A stretch of 64,000 bases of DNA from Dichetophora obliterata. Its lineage: Eukaryota > Arthropoda > Insecta > Diptera > Sciomyzidae. Numbering within the stretch: the stretch's first letter is position 1; the number at the start of each line of letters is the position of its first letter. The stretch is from the NCBI GenBank assembly GCA_963920525.1, contig OY986436.1:29153318-29217317 (forward strand). Direction: 5' to 3'. The position numbers were made by a program, and so were the translations under genes. Shown here one piece after another: positions 48,201 to 58,408 of the stretch. Under the pieces are notes generated by a model. The model ran no database searches, was not told the origin of the DNA, and worked only from the letters and a program-made list of their open reading frames with translations.

Positions 48201-51200
48201 CAAATGATCTTTGCAATTATTTAAATTCAAATTAATTCGTTCAGTTAGTTTTTAATATTTTATTTTATTCGCAAAAAAACTATTTTTTAATTGCACTAAC
48301 TACGACTCTTTATTCTAAAATATGTGAAGTGTTACAAAAAGAAATATGTGCACACATAAGTGGTAATTTATTTTGTGCAAGAAACGGATTTCTGTATCCT
48401 TTCAAAGAGTGGCAATAAAGAAAATGCCATATCGCTTTTTTACTATATTTTGAGTTTGCTTGTGAACACAGATATAACAAATTAAAACTAACATCATTTA
48501 CAATTTTAAAAGATTTTATTATTACGATTTTTTTACTGATTTTTCGATTAAGTGTTTGTAAAAATACAACTTTCACCTGGTAAGCCTTCATCCTCAGAAA
48601 GCTTATCAAATTTTTCACACAGCATCCCAATAAAAAATGAGTATTTTTCTTTGCTGCTTCCGATTTCAGGCTCCTTGAAGTATTTTTTCTTCATTCCTAA
48701 AAGGACATCATTCATCAGCTCTTCATTCTTCTTTTTCAAATTTGACGTGGTAGACCGTACTTTGTTGTTGGTTCGTCAAACAGCCACTCTACGCTGTCGT
48801 CCATGTCTTCACCAACATCCTCTGTCTTACTAAAAGCGAAATGCAAATGTGTTTGTGTTAGTTTCAAGTAAAATAATTTTAACTAGCAGGTTCCATGGAA
48901 TCACTTAGGAACTCCAAACTTTGAAAATATTTCCATGTAGCTCCAATTTTTCGTGCGGAACCAGAGGGACAAACTTGGGCTATATTTTCTATATATAGGG
49001 CTATATTATCTAACCTGAAATCATTAATTCCTTGCTTATGGTTTCCCAAATTTCGTCATTATACTTTACGTCCTTATACCTAGTATCTCTTTTGTCAAAC
49101 AAACAAGCGTTTGAATGGACCAGCTCAATTAATTTTTCATTATTCATCCAAATTTAAATGTAAGAAATATATCAGTTATAAATTTATAAGCGATGAAACT
49201 GGATATTTTCAAGTAAAAACAAAGAAACTGACCTCCATGTCAAGAATCAGCGACCGAAAATTTTAAAAAACAATTTCGATTTAATTTTAAAAGTCAGTTC
49301 TTGACAATTAGCTTTTAATGCTTTGTCAAAATTGGAAATTGCGATAGGTTGGCCTCAGCGCGTTGTTTATTCGGGATGCTTCTTACAAAACTTATGAACA
49401 TAAGAAAATTTTGACTGTTAAACAACGCTGACGCTCCAATTAAGGTTTCACTGTAACATTTTGTATATTTCGAATTTGGTTATTTTTAAAAACGGTATAA
49501 CGCGTGGCTATAGCACAGTCTTGAACTATTTTGTGGGAAAATTTACAAAAACCAAGATTCAGATGAAAAAGTTATAGCTGTTGAAACTTGATTTTTTTCA
49601 AAAATGCTCAAAGTGCCTGTTTTTGGCATTTCGAACACAAACATAATCATAAAAAAAATCGATGAAACTATGTTTCATACATAAAATTACTTCTGTAATT
49701 TAAAAAAAATATTTCTGATCTTAGTTAGCAAAACCATTGGAATTCCGGGGCTGCCAACATATCAGCCTGTGGATTTAGGTTAAAAAATATTTAAAATACC
49801 CCAAAAAATAACAAATTCAATTTTCACCACTGCAACTTGTGAATTGTCTTATTTTAATGATTCCAACAAGCACAAAATATCCAAAATCCAATCAGAAAAT
49901 ATGCCATGACGTTGTGAACCAAGTGGTGAAAATCAAATTTGTTGGTTTTCGGGGTTTTTATAGTCCGAGGAATCGAAGGGAATTATTTGTATTTTAAAGT
50001 CTTAAATTAAGAGAGTACTTTTGAATTGAAAAAAATCTTTATTTAGTTCTAGTAGGATAAGGTCGTGTGAAAGACAGTCCTGAACCCGTCTATATTTTAT
50101 AATTATTACTTTATCGCTTATATGAAAAAGTATATTTATAACATAATAGATTTTTTCGGTTTAACTTTAAAGATGGCTAATTTGCCAATTATAAAAAAAA
50201 TTACAAGAATCATCATCTAGAGGCTTGGATGACCTTCCAACATCATCATACTCATTGCATTAAGCTCGATGAAAAGACGTTATAATATTTTAGCAAAAGT
50301 AGTCTGACATAGACAGATCAACTTACAAGATTCCTGTATCTGAAACGAAAAATAGGAAGTTATTTTTTCAGAGTAACTGGCTTAGCGAGAACCGATGGTT
50401 CGCGTATTCAGAAGAGGAAGTTGGAGCATTTTGTTTAATATGTGTTTTCCTTGGTAAGTAGGTTGGAGGTCACCAGAAATTGGGTAGCAAGTTACAAAGT
50501 CATTCATAAATTGGAAAGATTCAAAAGAAGTATCTTCACGAAAAAAAAACAACAAAAACTGAACTATTTTCGCACATCCGTTTATAAAATTATATAGAAC
50601 ATATAACGATGTCAAAAAAATTTACTTCCTACATAAACAATTAGTTAGGGATTATAGAGTGATACTTGTACCTTTTATTCAATCAATAATACTTTGCGGT
50701 AGACAACAACTACGCATGATTATTGTTCTATTGGCCTAGAGAATAAATGAACTTTTAACTCCTTTAACTTCGATTGTAGAAATCGGTTAAGAAATTTTTA
50801 AAAATCTTAGACATTCAGAAATCCTTAGGGAACAGTAAAGAACTGAATATTTTTTTTTGCTTGATTAAGCCCCTTCCCCTCCTTATGAAATACCAATTCA
50901 CGGCGTCGACCCTTATTAAACAACAACGCTTGCTCCTGCGATGATTTTAAAATAATAATAATTTTAAGCAAAATGTGTTTGTGTTTGCAAATAATAAACC
51001 ATTGAATTACAATGTATGATTGAACATTTTTTAAAATAAAAAGAAAATTAATCTCTTTAAAAAATGTTTAATATATTATTTTTAACCGACTTCAAAAGTA
51101 AGGAGGTTCTCAAGTTGGTTGATTTTTTTTAAAATGTACATTCCTTCGAAGCGCCCATCTGGCAACTTTCCGCAGTGATGCCAAATCGACTAATGACATA

Positions 51201-54200
51201 CCGCGTTTGAAGCGTCATTCCAAGCAAATGTTTACAATGGAACAGTACACGCCACGCGAACGCTTTAAAATTGTTGAAATTTACATTCAACAAAACAAGT
51301 CAATAGTAAAAACTCAACCTGCTTTCAAAAAAATAAACGAAAAAAATGAACGGAACGGTAAACAAACAAAATTGCCGTATTTATGCCACTGAAAATCCAC
51401 AAGAGATTCAAGAGGTACCTCTTCACGATGCAAAAGTCACTGTTTGGTGCGGCGTTTGTGCTAAAATGCTCATTAGGCCGTTCTTTTTCGAAGATGATAA
51501 TGGCCACAGAGTTACTGTCAATCAGGAGCGTTATCGCGATATGATAAACAATTTTTTCATGCCAATCGTACGTCGAAAGCGTATCAGGTACTACTGGTTT
51601 CAACAAGACGGCGCGCCACCACACACAAGCCGCACTACAATCGATTTTTTGAAGCAATTGTTCCCTGGCCGTTTGATGTCAAAAAATGGTGATTTCGATT
51701 GGCCGCCAAGATCACCAGATTTAACGCCTCCAGACTTCTTTTTGTGGGGTTATTTGAAATTAATGGTTTACGTCAACAAGCCAAAGACCTAGAAGAGCTG
51801 AAAACCAACATCCGTCAAGAAATAACCGCCATTCCCATCGAAATGTTTGAAGAAAACCATGGAAAATGCTGCAAAACGGGCACAATATGTCGTAGAGGCC
51901 AGTGGCGACCATTTACGAGATATCATATTCAAGAAATAATGTAAGCAAATCTACTTGAACCCAATTAAATGATATTCATGACGAACAGACAAAAAATTGT
52001 GGTTTCTTTGATTTATTTAAAAATAAAATAGGCGCTTCGAATATGGGCAACGCTTCGAATATAGAATGGGTATGTACATCGATAACTACACAATTTTTTG
52101 TCAGGAGATAGAGATATTAGACGCGGAGGTGGCCGTTTAAAAAAGTGGGCGGTATTCTACACAGGGGCGTGGCAATATAAGAAAAAACTTTGCATATCGA
52201 ATAATATTAACACTAGAGTACTTAAATTTAGTACAGGGGTAGGCACAATTACTAAAAGTTATGTTCAAAAAAGTGGGCGTTATTCGATAAAAGGCATGAC
52301 AATATTAGAAAAAAGCTGTAACTCGAATAATATTGACACTAGGGTACTGAAATTAGGTACAAAGGTAGGCATAATTATGAAAATTTACTGTGAAGAAAAT
52401 GGGCGTTGTTGAAAAAAGGGGCGTGGCAATATAAGAAAAATACTGTATCTCAGTTAATATTAACACAAAGGTACTGAAAATTGTTACAGGGGTAGGAACA
52501 ATTATTACAATTTATGGTCAAAAAAGTGGGCGTTAATCGATAAAAGGCGCGGAAATATAATAAAAAAGCTGTAACGCGAATAATATTGACACTAGGATAC
52601 TGAAACTAGGTTCAGGGGAAGGCATAATTATGAATACGTGCGGTCAATAAAGTGGGCGTTATTGGAAAAAAGAGGGTGGCAATATAAGAATAATACTGTA
52701 TCTCAGTTAATATTGACACTAAGGTACTGCAAACTGGTACAAGGGTTGGAACAATTTTTACAAATCAAATTGGAACAATTCTTACATTTTTAATAAAACA
52801 AATAGTTTACGAAACATTTGCTAAAAATTTACGAAATACAACAAACTACATTTGTGAAACAGTGCAAACGATTTGAACACCATGGTAATTGAATTTATGT
52901 ATAAATTGCTTAATTTAATAAAATTGAAATGTTTCGCTTAGATAATATAATAAAAAAATAGGTTATTTTAAGCTTTAATTTTTTCGTTACGGTAGACTTT
53001 TCTGTGGAAATGCCCATATCACAAGTGTATATTTCATTATCAGAGACCACGTTGTCTCCCTAAAAAATTTTTATATTAATGAACGTAATCCTCTTCATCT
53101 TCTTCATCATTACATCTATCTTCATCTACTTTATGTTCTGCATCAGGATAACATTTCAACATTTCTAATACTTCGGGCGGTAAGAGGAGTCGGTTTCTTC
53201 ACTGAATTTTCGAAGTTATCTGGAAACTAGTTCTTGTTTTTATATCTTAGTTAATAATCATTTTACTATTTAATTACGTTGCCTTATTTGTCTGAAAGAA
53301 CTCAAATTGCGGAAACATTTTTACCATCTTTGTTTGAAATTTTTGCAGAAATTTTCGACTTTATCGCTTATTTGAGAAGTTATTTTATAGAGATGCTAAT
53401 ATGTAGAAAACTTGAATTTTGGCCAGCAAAACCGGGCATTTGACCTAAAGTGCGCTGTTTTAACTTAATTTCCTTTTTATTTTCTGAACTAACACCAGAT
53501 ATTTCCGTGTATTTTTGCAGATACTGGCCAAACGTGATATCATGGAACACAGCAAGGGTCACAATCTTGGGGAAAACATTTACAGGGCTCAAGGGGCGCG
53601 CGTTCACGGATACATGCCAGTTAAAGCCTGGTATGCCGAAATTAATGACTACGATTTCTTAAAAGCAGAGTTTTCACCTACTACGGGTCATTTTACGCAA
53701 ATCATCTGGAAGGATAGCAAAGAACTAGGCGTAGGAGTTGCTCGAAGGTGTATAGTTAAGAGTTTTTTTTCATATATCCCCGTTTTTTTATTAAAGTTTT
53801 GACCATCTAGAGAAGAAATTACAGTCGTGGTTGCATCCTATAGTCCTTTCGGCAATGTGCGTGGAAAATTCAGAGAAAACGTTTTACCTCAAGAGAGTAT
53901 CGGTCCGGACGACTCGCTTTTAAGCGTCTCGAACGTTGCCAGGCCAAGTCTTAAAAGACATTCTGATAGCAAGCAAAAGCACATATCTTTCGATTTTACC
54001 ACTTTGAATATTAGATCAAAAAACTTTACAGATGCCGACAGAGTTTTTCAACAGCAATGTCTCGAGGCTCACAATAAGTATCGAGCATTGCATAACAGCC
54101 CACCTTTGAAGCTAAATGATAAACTATCCACTTATGCATCGAACTGGGCGCAAGTTAGTTTATGCAACATACTGACCGTGCAACATGTTTTTTATCTCTT

Positions 54201-54635
54201 CGCTAACATTTGCAGGAACTCTTTCATCTCGGTGGTCTAAAACAAAGTCCATCCCGTGACTTTGGCGAAAATGTCTACATGTCTGTAGGTTTGGCTGTTA
54301 ATGGAGAAGTTCCAGTGAAAGTTTGGTACAGCGGCTTTGAGAGATATGACTATGAAATGGCAAAATTTATGCCCTCAGCTGGTGGTTTTACACAAATTGT
54401 TTGGCAAAATACAGAGCATTTGGGAGTGGGAATCTTTCAACGGTGAACGGTTAAATTAAACTTTATCTTTTAAAAAGAAAATAAATTTTAAATTTGTCTT
54501 TAAAGGGATGGAAAAACATATGTAGTTGCTTCTTATCTACCGCCTGGCAACGTGGTGGGTAGATTCAAAGAAAATGTCCCACGAAAAGTTGTTGTGGATG
54601 AAGCTCATCAAGCCTTAATTGATGTTCCACCATAG
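42296..54635 (+). CDS. Three-domain CAP protein (CAP gene 3)
   Basis: Seven exons join in frame: 42296-42454, 42520-42746, 42803-43085, 53521-53747, 53811-54153, 54216-54442 and 54506-54635, giving 531 aa. Exons 2, 4 and 6 are each exactly 227 nt. CAP-1 has HNWYRAQHGCPPL and GHFTQLIWK with His63/Glu71/Glu93/His110, all four pocket residues. CAP-2 has HNFYRKKHKCEPL and GHFTQIIWK with His233/Glu241/Glu263/His280, also complete. CAP-3 has HNKYRALHNSPPL but Gln423/Glu431/Gly453/Gly470, so it is probably not functional at that pocket. The spacer between CAP-2 and CAP-3 is Ser/Lys-rich. There is no signal peptide or membrane segment. Intron 3 is 10.4 kb and holds several transposons, so the join of exons 3 and 4 is the least certain step. 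AATAAA lies at 54844, 209 nt after the stop. The start codon could differ. Confidence 0.83.
45770..47617. mobile_element. Nested DNA transposon of unrecognised family, 8-bp duplication
   Basis: Long imperfect inverted repeats of about 140-190 bp begin CAAGGTATANNTAGACAANG, continuing TAGTGTTA, at both ends. Deeper in they share GCACATANAGGTATTT and TCTGGGCGGCCAAAA. The flanks TCATAAAG (45762-45769) and GCATAAAG (47618-47625) agree in seven of eight bases and look like an 8-bp target duplication. It inserted into the Harbinger transposase gene, so it is younger. Inside is a minus-strand ORF at 46517-46909. An 8-bp duplication fits hAT, P or Zisupton-like elements, but the TIR is not one I recognise. 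Confidence 0.72.
46517..46909 (-). pseudogene. ORF of the nested transposon, family unknown
   Basis: The 130-aa minus-strand frame contains LYPWHPMTPTLHKILVHGAV, LLPIGQLSEEAPEVRNKHFR, FPRKFSRENGNEDIFNRLL and DPLLS. This conserved-looking core recalls uncharacterised arthropod proteins that occur in many genomic copies, but I cannot name the family or give a catalytic role. It lies centrally between the TIRs of the 45770-47617 element and is read opposite to the surrounding Harbinger transposase. No other domain was recognised in the element, so it is probably a C-terminal piece of a larger, deleted protein. Confidence 0.5.
48548..49147 (-). pseudogene. MADF (Myb/SANT-like) accessory protein of the Harbinger element
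   Basis: The minus-strand exon 49147-49015 reads MNNEKLIELVHSNACLFDKR, DTRYKDVKYNDEIWETISKE and LMIS, a MADF domain start, with a GT donor. The next exon (about 48998-48893) has GSARKIGATWKYFQSLEFLS, resembling the W-x-YF-x-x-L-x-FL block after MADF domains. The last part (48739-48548) is KKKNEELMNDVLLGMKKKYF and FIGMLCEKFDKLSEDEGL. A frameshift near 48745 separates the last pieces. In this superfamily such a protein helps the transposase reach DNA and the nucleus. Its tail-to-tail position with the transposase is standard. Confidence 0.72.
49795..49960. repeat. Inverted repeat with about 50-bp arms
   Basis: The left arm (AACAAATTCAATTTTCACCA, continuing CTGCAACTTGTGAA) and the reverse complement of the right arm (AACAAATTTGATTTTCACCA, continuing CTTGGTTCACAA) match with gaps. 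The spacer is about 60 nt. It is likely a small MITE in intron 3 of CAP gene 3. No coding sequence. Confidence 0.6.
50370..50835 (+). pseudogene. hAT-like transposase N-terminal relic (TTF-type finger)
   Basis: The plus strand reads NWLSENRWFAYSEEEVGAFC LICVFLG split over 50373-50453, then GGHQKLGSKLQSHS and, after frameshifts, LVPFIQSIILCGRQQLRMI. These match the TTF-type zinc-finger segment and the following CGRQ block of ZMYM/hAT-type transposases common in arthropods. The catalytic and dimerisation parts are missing here. It is an older insertion in intron 3 of CAP gene 3. Confidence 0.65.
51135..52085 (+). mobile_element. Mariner-type element, internally deleted
   Basis: The left flank (ATGTACATTCCTTCGAAGCG then CCCATCTGG, about 51135-51172) and the right flank (TAGGCGCTTCGAATATGGGC ... 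GGGTATGTACAT, about 52030-52078) are partly reverse complementary, sharing TTCGAAGCGCC and ATGTACAT, so they are probably decayed TIRs. Between them lies a transposase lacking its middle. Exact ends and a TA duplication were not settled. Confidence 0.6.
51207..51944 (+). pseudogene. Mariner transposase with internal deletion
   Basis: The N-terminal HTH start reads TMEQYTPRERFKIVEIYIQQ, then NKSIVKTQPAFKK. It then jumps directly to the catalytic part (NGTVNKQNCRIYATENPQEI, VTVWCGVCA, YYWFQQDGAPPHTS, DFDWPPRSPDLTPPDFFLWG), so the second HTH, the linker and the start of the DDE domain with the first Asp are deleted. The later Asp residues in QQDGA and SPDLTP are visible. After a frameshift near 51790 it ends EELKTNIRQEITAIPIEMF. 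It is non-functional as it stands. Confidence 0.85.
52140..52780. repeat. Five tandem copies of a repeat of about 125 bp
   Basis: The string AANTGGGCGNTNTT recurs near 52143, 52268, 52397, 52524 and 52649. Each unit also contains GGCAATATAA-like, TAATATTGACACTANGGTAC and CAGGGGTAGG-like blocks. Units differ at many positions, so the array is not recent. It is non-coding; the frame 52098-52412 is accidental. It lies in intron 3 of CAP gene 3. Confidence 0.85.
53060..53200 (-). other. Possible decayed coding fragment, acidic
   Basis: On the minus strand the segment reads PPEVLEMLKCYPDAEHKVDE then DRCNDEEDEEDY, a coding-like acidic peptide. It has no recognised family and no extended frame. It may be a leftover of a transposon protein or chance low complexity. 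Confidence 0.25.
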
Positions 54636-54843
54636 TGTAGTATCCAGTGGAGCATAAATATCATGATACCAACCAAGTCAAGGATTGAACAAATTGGAAG
54701 ACAGCCGAAGGAAGAAATCAAACCTAATTCAATTATATCAAATATAATTTCTTTCTCAAATCTTTTACACCCCAAAATGGTCCCGATTGTATAACAATTC
54801 TGCTGCAGTAAGAGGCATAACCCGTAAGTTCAAATTTTATGGC

Positions 54844-54849
54844 AATAAA
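54844..54849 (+). promoter_or_regulatory. Poly(A) signal AATAAA of CAP gene 3
   Basis: The canonical AATAAA lies 209 nt after the stop codon of CAP gene 3 and is followed within 30 nt by a GTGTTCAAATG stretch. It is the first such hexamer downstream of the stop that I noticed. Confidence 0.5.
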
Positions 54850-54899
54850 AATTAGAAACTTGTGTTCAAATGCATTTTTAATGTTTATATATTTTTTTA

Positions 54900-55978
54900 G
54901 AAGAATTGTATAGGGCTTTCAAAAAAATTTGTTTAATCTCAATGAAGTGATTTCTAGAGCTGAAATTATATTTTTGTAGGTGTTAAAGGGAAGGTGATTG
55001 AAAAATTTGTATTAACTTAGATGCTTTGAAGTTATTTCTAAAGCTGCAAACAAATTTTTGTGGGAGATTAATACTCTATCTTTCAATAAAATATATAGAT
55101 ATGATAAAAATACGAAAAAAATCTTTGTAGAAATGCGAACGGACGCTGCAAACATTTTTCATCGCCTCAGAAGCGCTAGCGAATCGCTTTGAAGATGAGA
55201 CAATCGCTGGCGAACTTATTTGGGAGTTACCCGGGTATCGCCGCCTATTAACATATCTGACCATAAAAGCGATTCGCCGGAAAGATTCGCAAACACAGCG
55301 CTTGAAAGGTTCGTTAGCGATTCGCTGGGAAGAGTCTCAACCGAATCACCAAGAGACGTCCTTAGAGATTTCTAGGAAGAGTAGCACAGGAATCAGCAAA
55401 AGGTGTCTTAAGTGGCTCGGCGAGAAAAGTGTCAAACGAATAGCTTTAAGGGATCCTCAGTGGTTTATTGTGAAGCATCGTTTAGAAGAATTTAAAATAA
55501 AAGTATTTTATTTACATTTTTCAGACCATTAACATATTTTAGACGTTAAACAATAATAATTATTAATATATTAAACACAAACGTTTCAAATTAAATTTAA
55601 ATTCAAGTAAAAAGTTTTTTGGTTTTTAAAGTAATCCAGTTAAGATAATAAGCAAATAAATTGAAAAAAATGATTATTGAAATCATAGTTATTAATCACT
55701 TGTTATTGAGGTATTTTGCGTGAACGAAATGTTGCAGCAGAATTGTGTTAATCTTTATTTTCTTCGCGATATTAACTTGGTAATAGCATATATCTAAATA
55801 AATGATTATTTTTTTTAATTAACTATAATAATAAATTACGCATGATGATTGCCTTTAATAATTAAAATAAAAAACTATATTTTGCTTTATTTCACTTCTA
55901 AAAAACAAATTCAGACGATATTTATTTTTGTTGCAGTCCTGTATTTTTATATCCTGCATATTTATATATATGGTTCAG
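54900..55978. other. Non-coding 3' flank of CAP gene 3 with a GCGAATCGCT-rich repeat
   Basis: Between 55130 and 55340 the strings GCGAATCGCT and AGCGATTCGC recur in both orientations. CTGGCGAATCGCTACC also occurs near 41940, just upstream of CAP gene 3, so copies of one repeat flank the gene. The rest is AT-rich with no recognised gene. Confidence 0.45.
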
Positions 55979-56240
55979 GGAAATAACGCCTAAAATACAA
56001 AATGAAATAAAGCCCTAAAATTATCCATACAAATTTGGGCGTTATTTTATAATGAAATAAGGCCCAAAATTTTTGGCTTTATTTCATTAAAATTGGCTAT
56101 TATTTAATTTTTCTATTTATTTCCTTTTTCATATTTCTATTTTCAAAAATTAAAAAATGAAATAAAGCCCAAAAATGTTCCATAAAAATTTGGGCGTTGT
56201 TTCAATTTTTCTATTTGGGGCGTTACTTCATTATTATTCA
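55979..56240. repeat. Palindromic repeat rich in GAAATAA-GCCC strings
   Basis: GAAATAAAGCCC, GAAATAAGGCCC and their reverse complements recur between ends GGGAAATAACGCC and GGGGCGTTACTTC. Direct and inverted units alternate, so it is likely a MITE of about 260 bp. No ORF. Confidence 0.55.
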
Positions 56241-56318
56241 GATACAACTATTTTTATGTAAACTATTTGGCATCAAAATGTTAGATCAATTTCAAATTCA
56301 ATTCAGAAGTACTATAGA

Positions 56319-56530
56319 TAGCGAAGCCGGTGTTGGACTTACTGAGGGTTGGAATCCCTAAGAAGCAGCCGAAAGCCACCTATTAAAATAAGGATTATAT
56401 CTATAAGTTCTGTAGAAGCCCGTGTTGGACTTACTGAGGTTTGTAATCCCTTTGCAGCGGCCGAAGACTTCCTATTAAAAATAGAATTATATCCAGAAGG
56501 CCTGTAGACAGCGAAGACAGTGTTGGACTT
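56319..56530. repeat. Tandem repeat of about 100 bp, just over two copies
   Basis: GTGTTGGACTTACTGAGG recurs near 56331 and 56424, and GTGTTGGACTTG closes the array near 56520. Each unit includes AATCCC and GCNGCCGAA-like blocks, CCTATTAAAA and ATTATATC. Non-coding. Confidence 0.75.
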
Positions 56531-56679
56531 GTTCCAACGGTGCTATTTAACCCTGACCGTCCTGATAACATCTACATACTTTGACTCCTGATAAGTGTAC
56601 CCGGGTACCCTTGTGTACATTTGTATGGGAGCACTGAAAATCATAGATACACTCAGCCAAAAATCAATTTAAAAACACT

Positions 56680-57130
56680 TTAAACTCCATACAAGCAACT
56701 TTTAATTTAAAAGTTTTGATTAATGATTTTGAGCTATTAAGAAAAATATTTAACTTGAAAGTGTTCACTTTAAATTTCAACATTTAAACATAAAAAATTT
56801 TAAAATAAAAGTGAACACTTTAATAACACTTTTACCCTAACTTAAAAGTATTTATTTTAAAATTGAAAGTGATAACTTTTAAAACAATTTAAATACGTAC
56901 GCAGTAAAATTTAAAACGCACACTTTTACATTGAAAGTGATAAATTTTAAAACAAATTAAATACGTTCGCAGTAAAATTTAAAACGAGCACTTTTAAATT
57001 GTTTTTAAAATGCCTGCATTTAAATTAAAAGTGTTTTCTTTTGATCCTTTTTAAAAGTGTTCATATTTACCTATAAAGTTAAATAGCCATCTTACTATTC
57101 AATTTAAAAGTGTTCACATTTGAACTGAAA
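56680..57130. repeat. Repeats of AAAGTG-TTCACTTTAAA type, including a 75-bp tandem pair
   Basis: The region consists of AAAAGTGNNCACTTTTAAA-type strings in both orientations. Within it, TGATAAATTTTAAAACAAAT-like and TACGTNCGCAGTAAAATTTA-like blocks repeat at about 56868 and 56938. Nothing coding. Confidence 0.6.
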
Positions 57131-57517
57131 CGTACACTTTTAATTGCTATTGGTCCTATTTTATAGATAAACACATTTTTGTTTTTAATTGTTTCTTTTA
57201 TTTTGGATATCAAATATATAATAAAATTGCATGTAGATACATATATAATTATTATATTGTAAGTTGTATTATTATAATATGATATTAAATATTTAGGTGT
57301 CAATATTTATCAATAAATATATATTTATTTAAAGTTAAGTTGCAGGAAATTTTTTATAATACAATATTTAATGTTTACTTTTAAAAAAATTAATTTTTCA
57401 TTAAGTAAGGGGATAAAAAGAAGATTTAGTTATACAAGTAATTATTTGTTTCTCTTTCAGACAAAATTTTAGAAATCAAAACAAGTTAGAATATTTTTTG
57501 CAACACATAGTTTTTTA

Positions 57518-58121
57518 TTATAGCTTTTTTAGCCTTGCATATGTCTTTCCATTGTTAAGTTGCTGTAAATTCATAGGCGCACTTGTGAAATGTGATAAAT
57601 TAATTATTTTAAGGCAATTTTGTTTTTTTCCAGTCTCATAGGATTGAAAATGATTATCAAATCTAACTACTTGTATCGGAAAGCATATTACGTAAATGAT
57701 TTCATTTTCGTAAATAAAAAGTTTAATTTTATATATATTACAATCAGTTTTATTATGGATTGCTAAATAGTTATTATCTTGATACAAAGTACCTTTAAAA
57801 ATTACTGTTTTTGATACAAAAATAGATTCAAAATTAAAATTTTCAGTTTTCGATATTAATAGAAAATATTCCTCAATAGTTAAGTTTGTTTGATAAAATG
57901 CTTCAGTGTCAAAAGGAGAAGGAAAACCTTTTTGGTATTTTACTAAACAATTTGAAAAAACAAGAGAACTCTTTATAGCTATTGTGTACGCAGGATTCAA
58001 TCGAGATGTTATGTTGTTGAAATATTTTTTTGCATCTTTATGTTTCGCTTCGAATCGCATTGCCCAAACAAACTTAAGAGGACCACATCTCTCAATTGCA
58101 CTAGGGTAATGCACCAAAAAA
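57518..58121 (-). pseudogene. C-terminal part of Tnp2/CACTA-like transposase, cut off by a retrotransposon
   Basis: The minus-strand frame from about 58121 reads HFLVHYPSAIERCGPLKFVW, AMRFEAKHKDAKKYFNN and TSRLNPAYTIAIKSSLVFSN. This is the conserved C-terminal block (HFL-HYP ... MRFEAKH) of a widespread group of animal transposase-like proteins. It stays open to the stop at 57518 (about 200 codons), longer than expected for old junk. The preceding exon lies at 61598-61831, on the other side of the retrotransposon at about 58122-61597; GDLKPKH before it joins HFLVHYPS after it. Confidence 0.75.
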
Positions 58122-58408
58122 TGATTTGAATTTGAATTTGAATTTATTGAGTATACATTAGTACAATAAGAACTATGTTCTTTTACAGTACAACAGATAG
58201 ATATCAAACAATTTTGGTTGAATATAACAACAAATTAATAGTTCTTAAAAAATATATTTAATTAAAACATTTAGAAAATAAATCAAGAGTGTAATGACAA
58301 AAAGTGAATAATAATAAATTAAAAACTTAATAACTAACAATGTTTCAAATAGTAAAAAGAAAAAAACAAAAAAAGGAAAAAAAAGTAAGAAAATAGTGAT
58401 AGAGGAAA

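Larger units (their letters stand above)
44808..49453 (+). mobile_element. PIF/Harbinger transposon with TIRs and TAA duplication
   Basis: The left end CAGTGAAACCTAAATTAAAG and the reverse complement of the right end CAGTGAAACCTTAATTGGAG match in 17 of 20 bases, continuing CGC/CGT. TAA flanks both sides (44805-44807, 49454-49456), the 3-bp target duplication of this superfamily. It carries both expected genes: a DDE transposase on the plus strand and a Myb/SANT-like (MADF) protein on the minus strand, converging. Length is 4,646 bp including a nested 1,848-bp element. It lies in intron 3 of CAP gene 3. Confidence 0.9.

Noticed and set aside
52098..52412. Possible glycine-rich protein frame
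   Set aside because: The frame is an accident of the 125-bp tandem array and is closed in the later copies.
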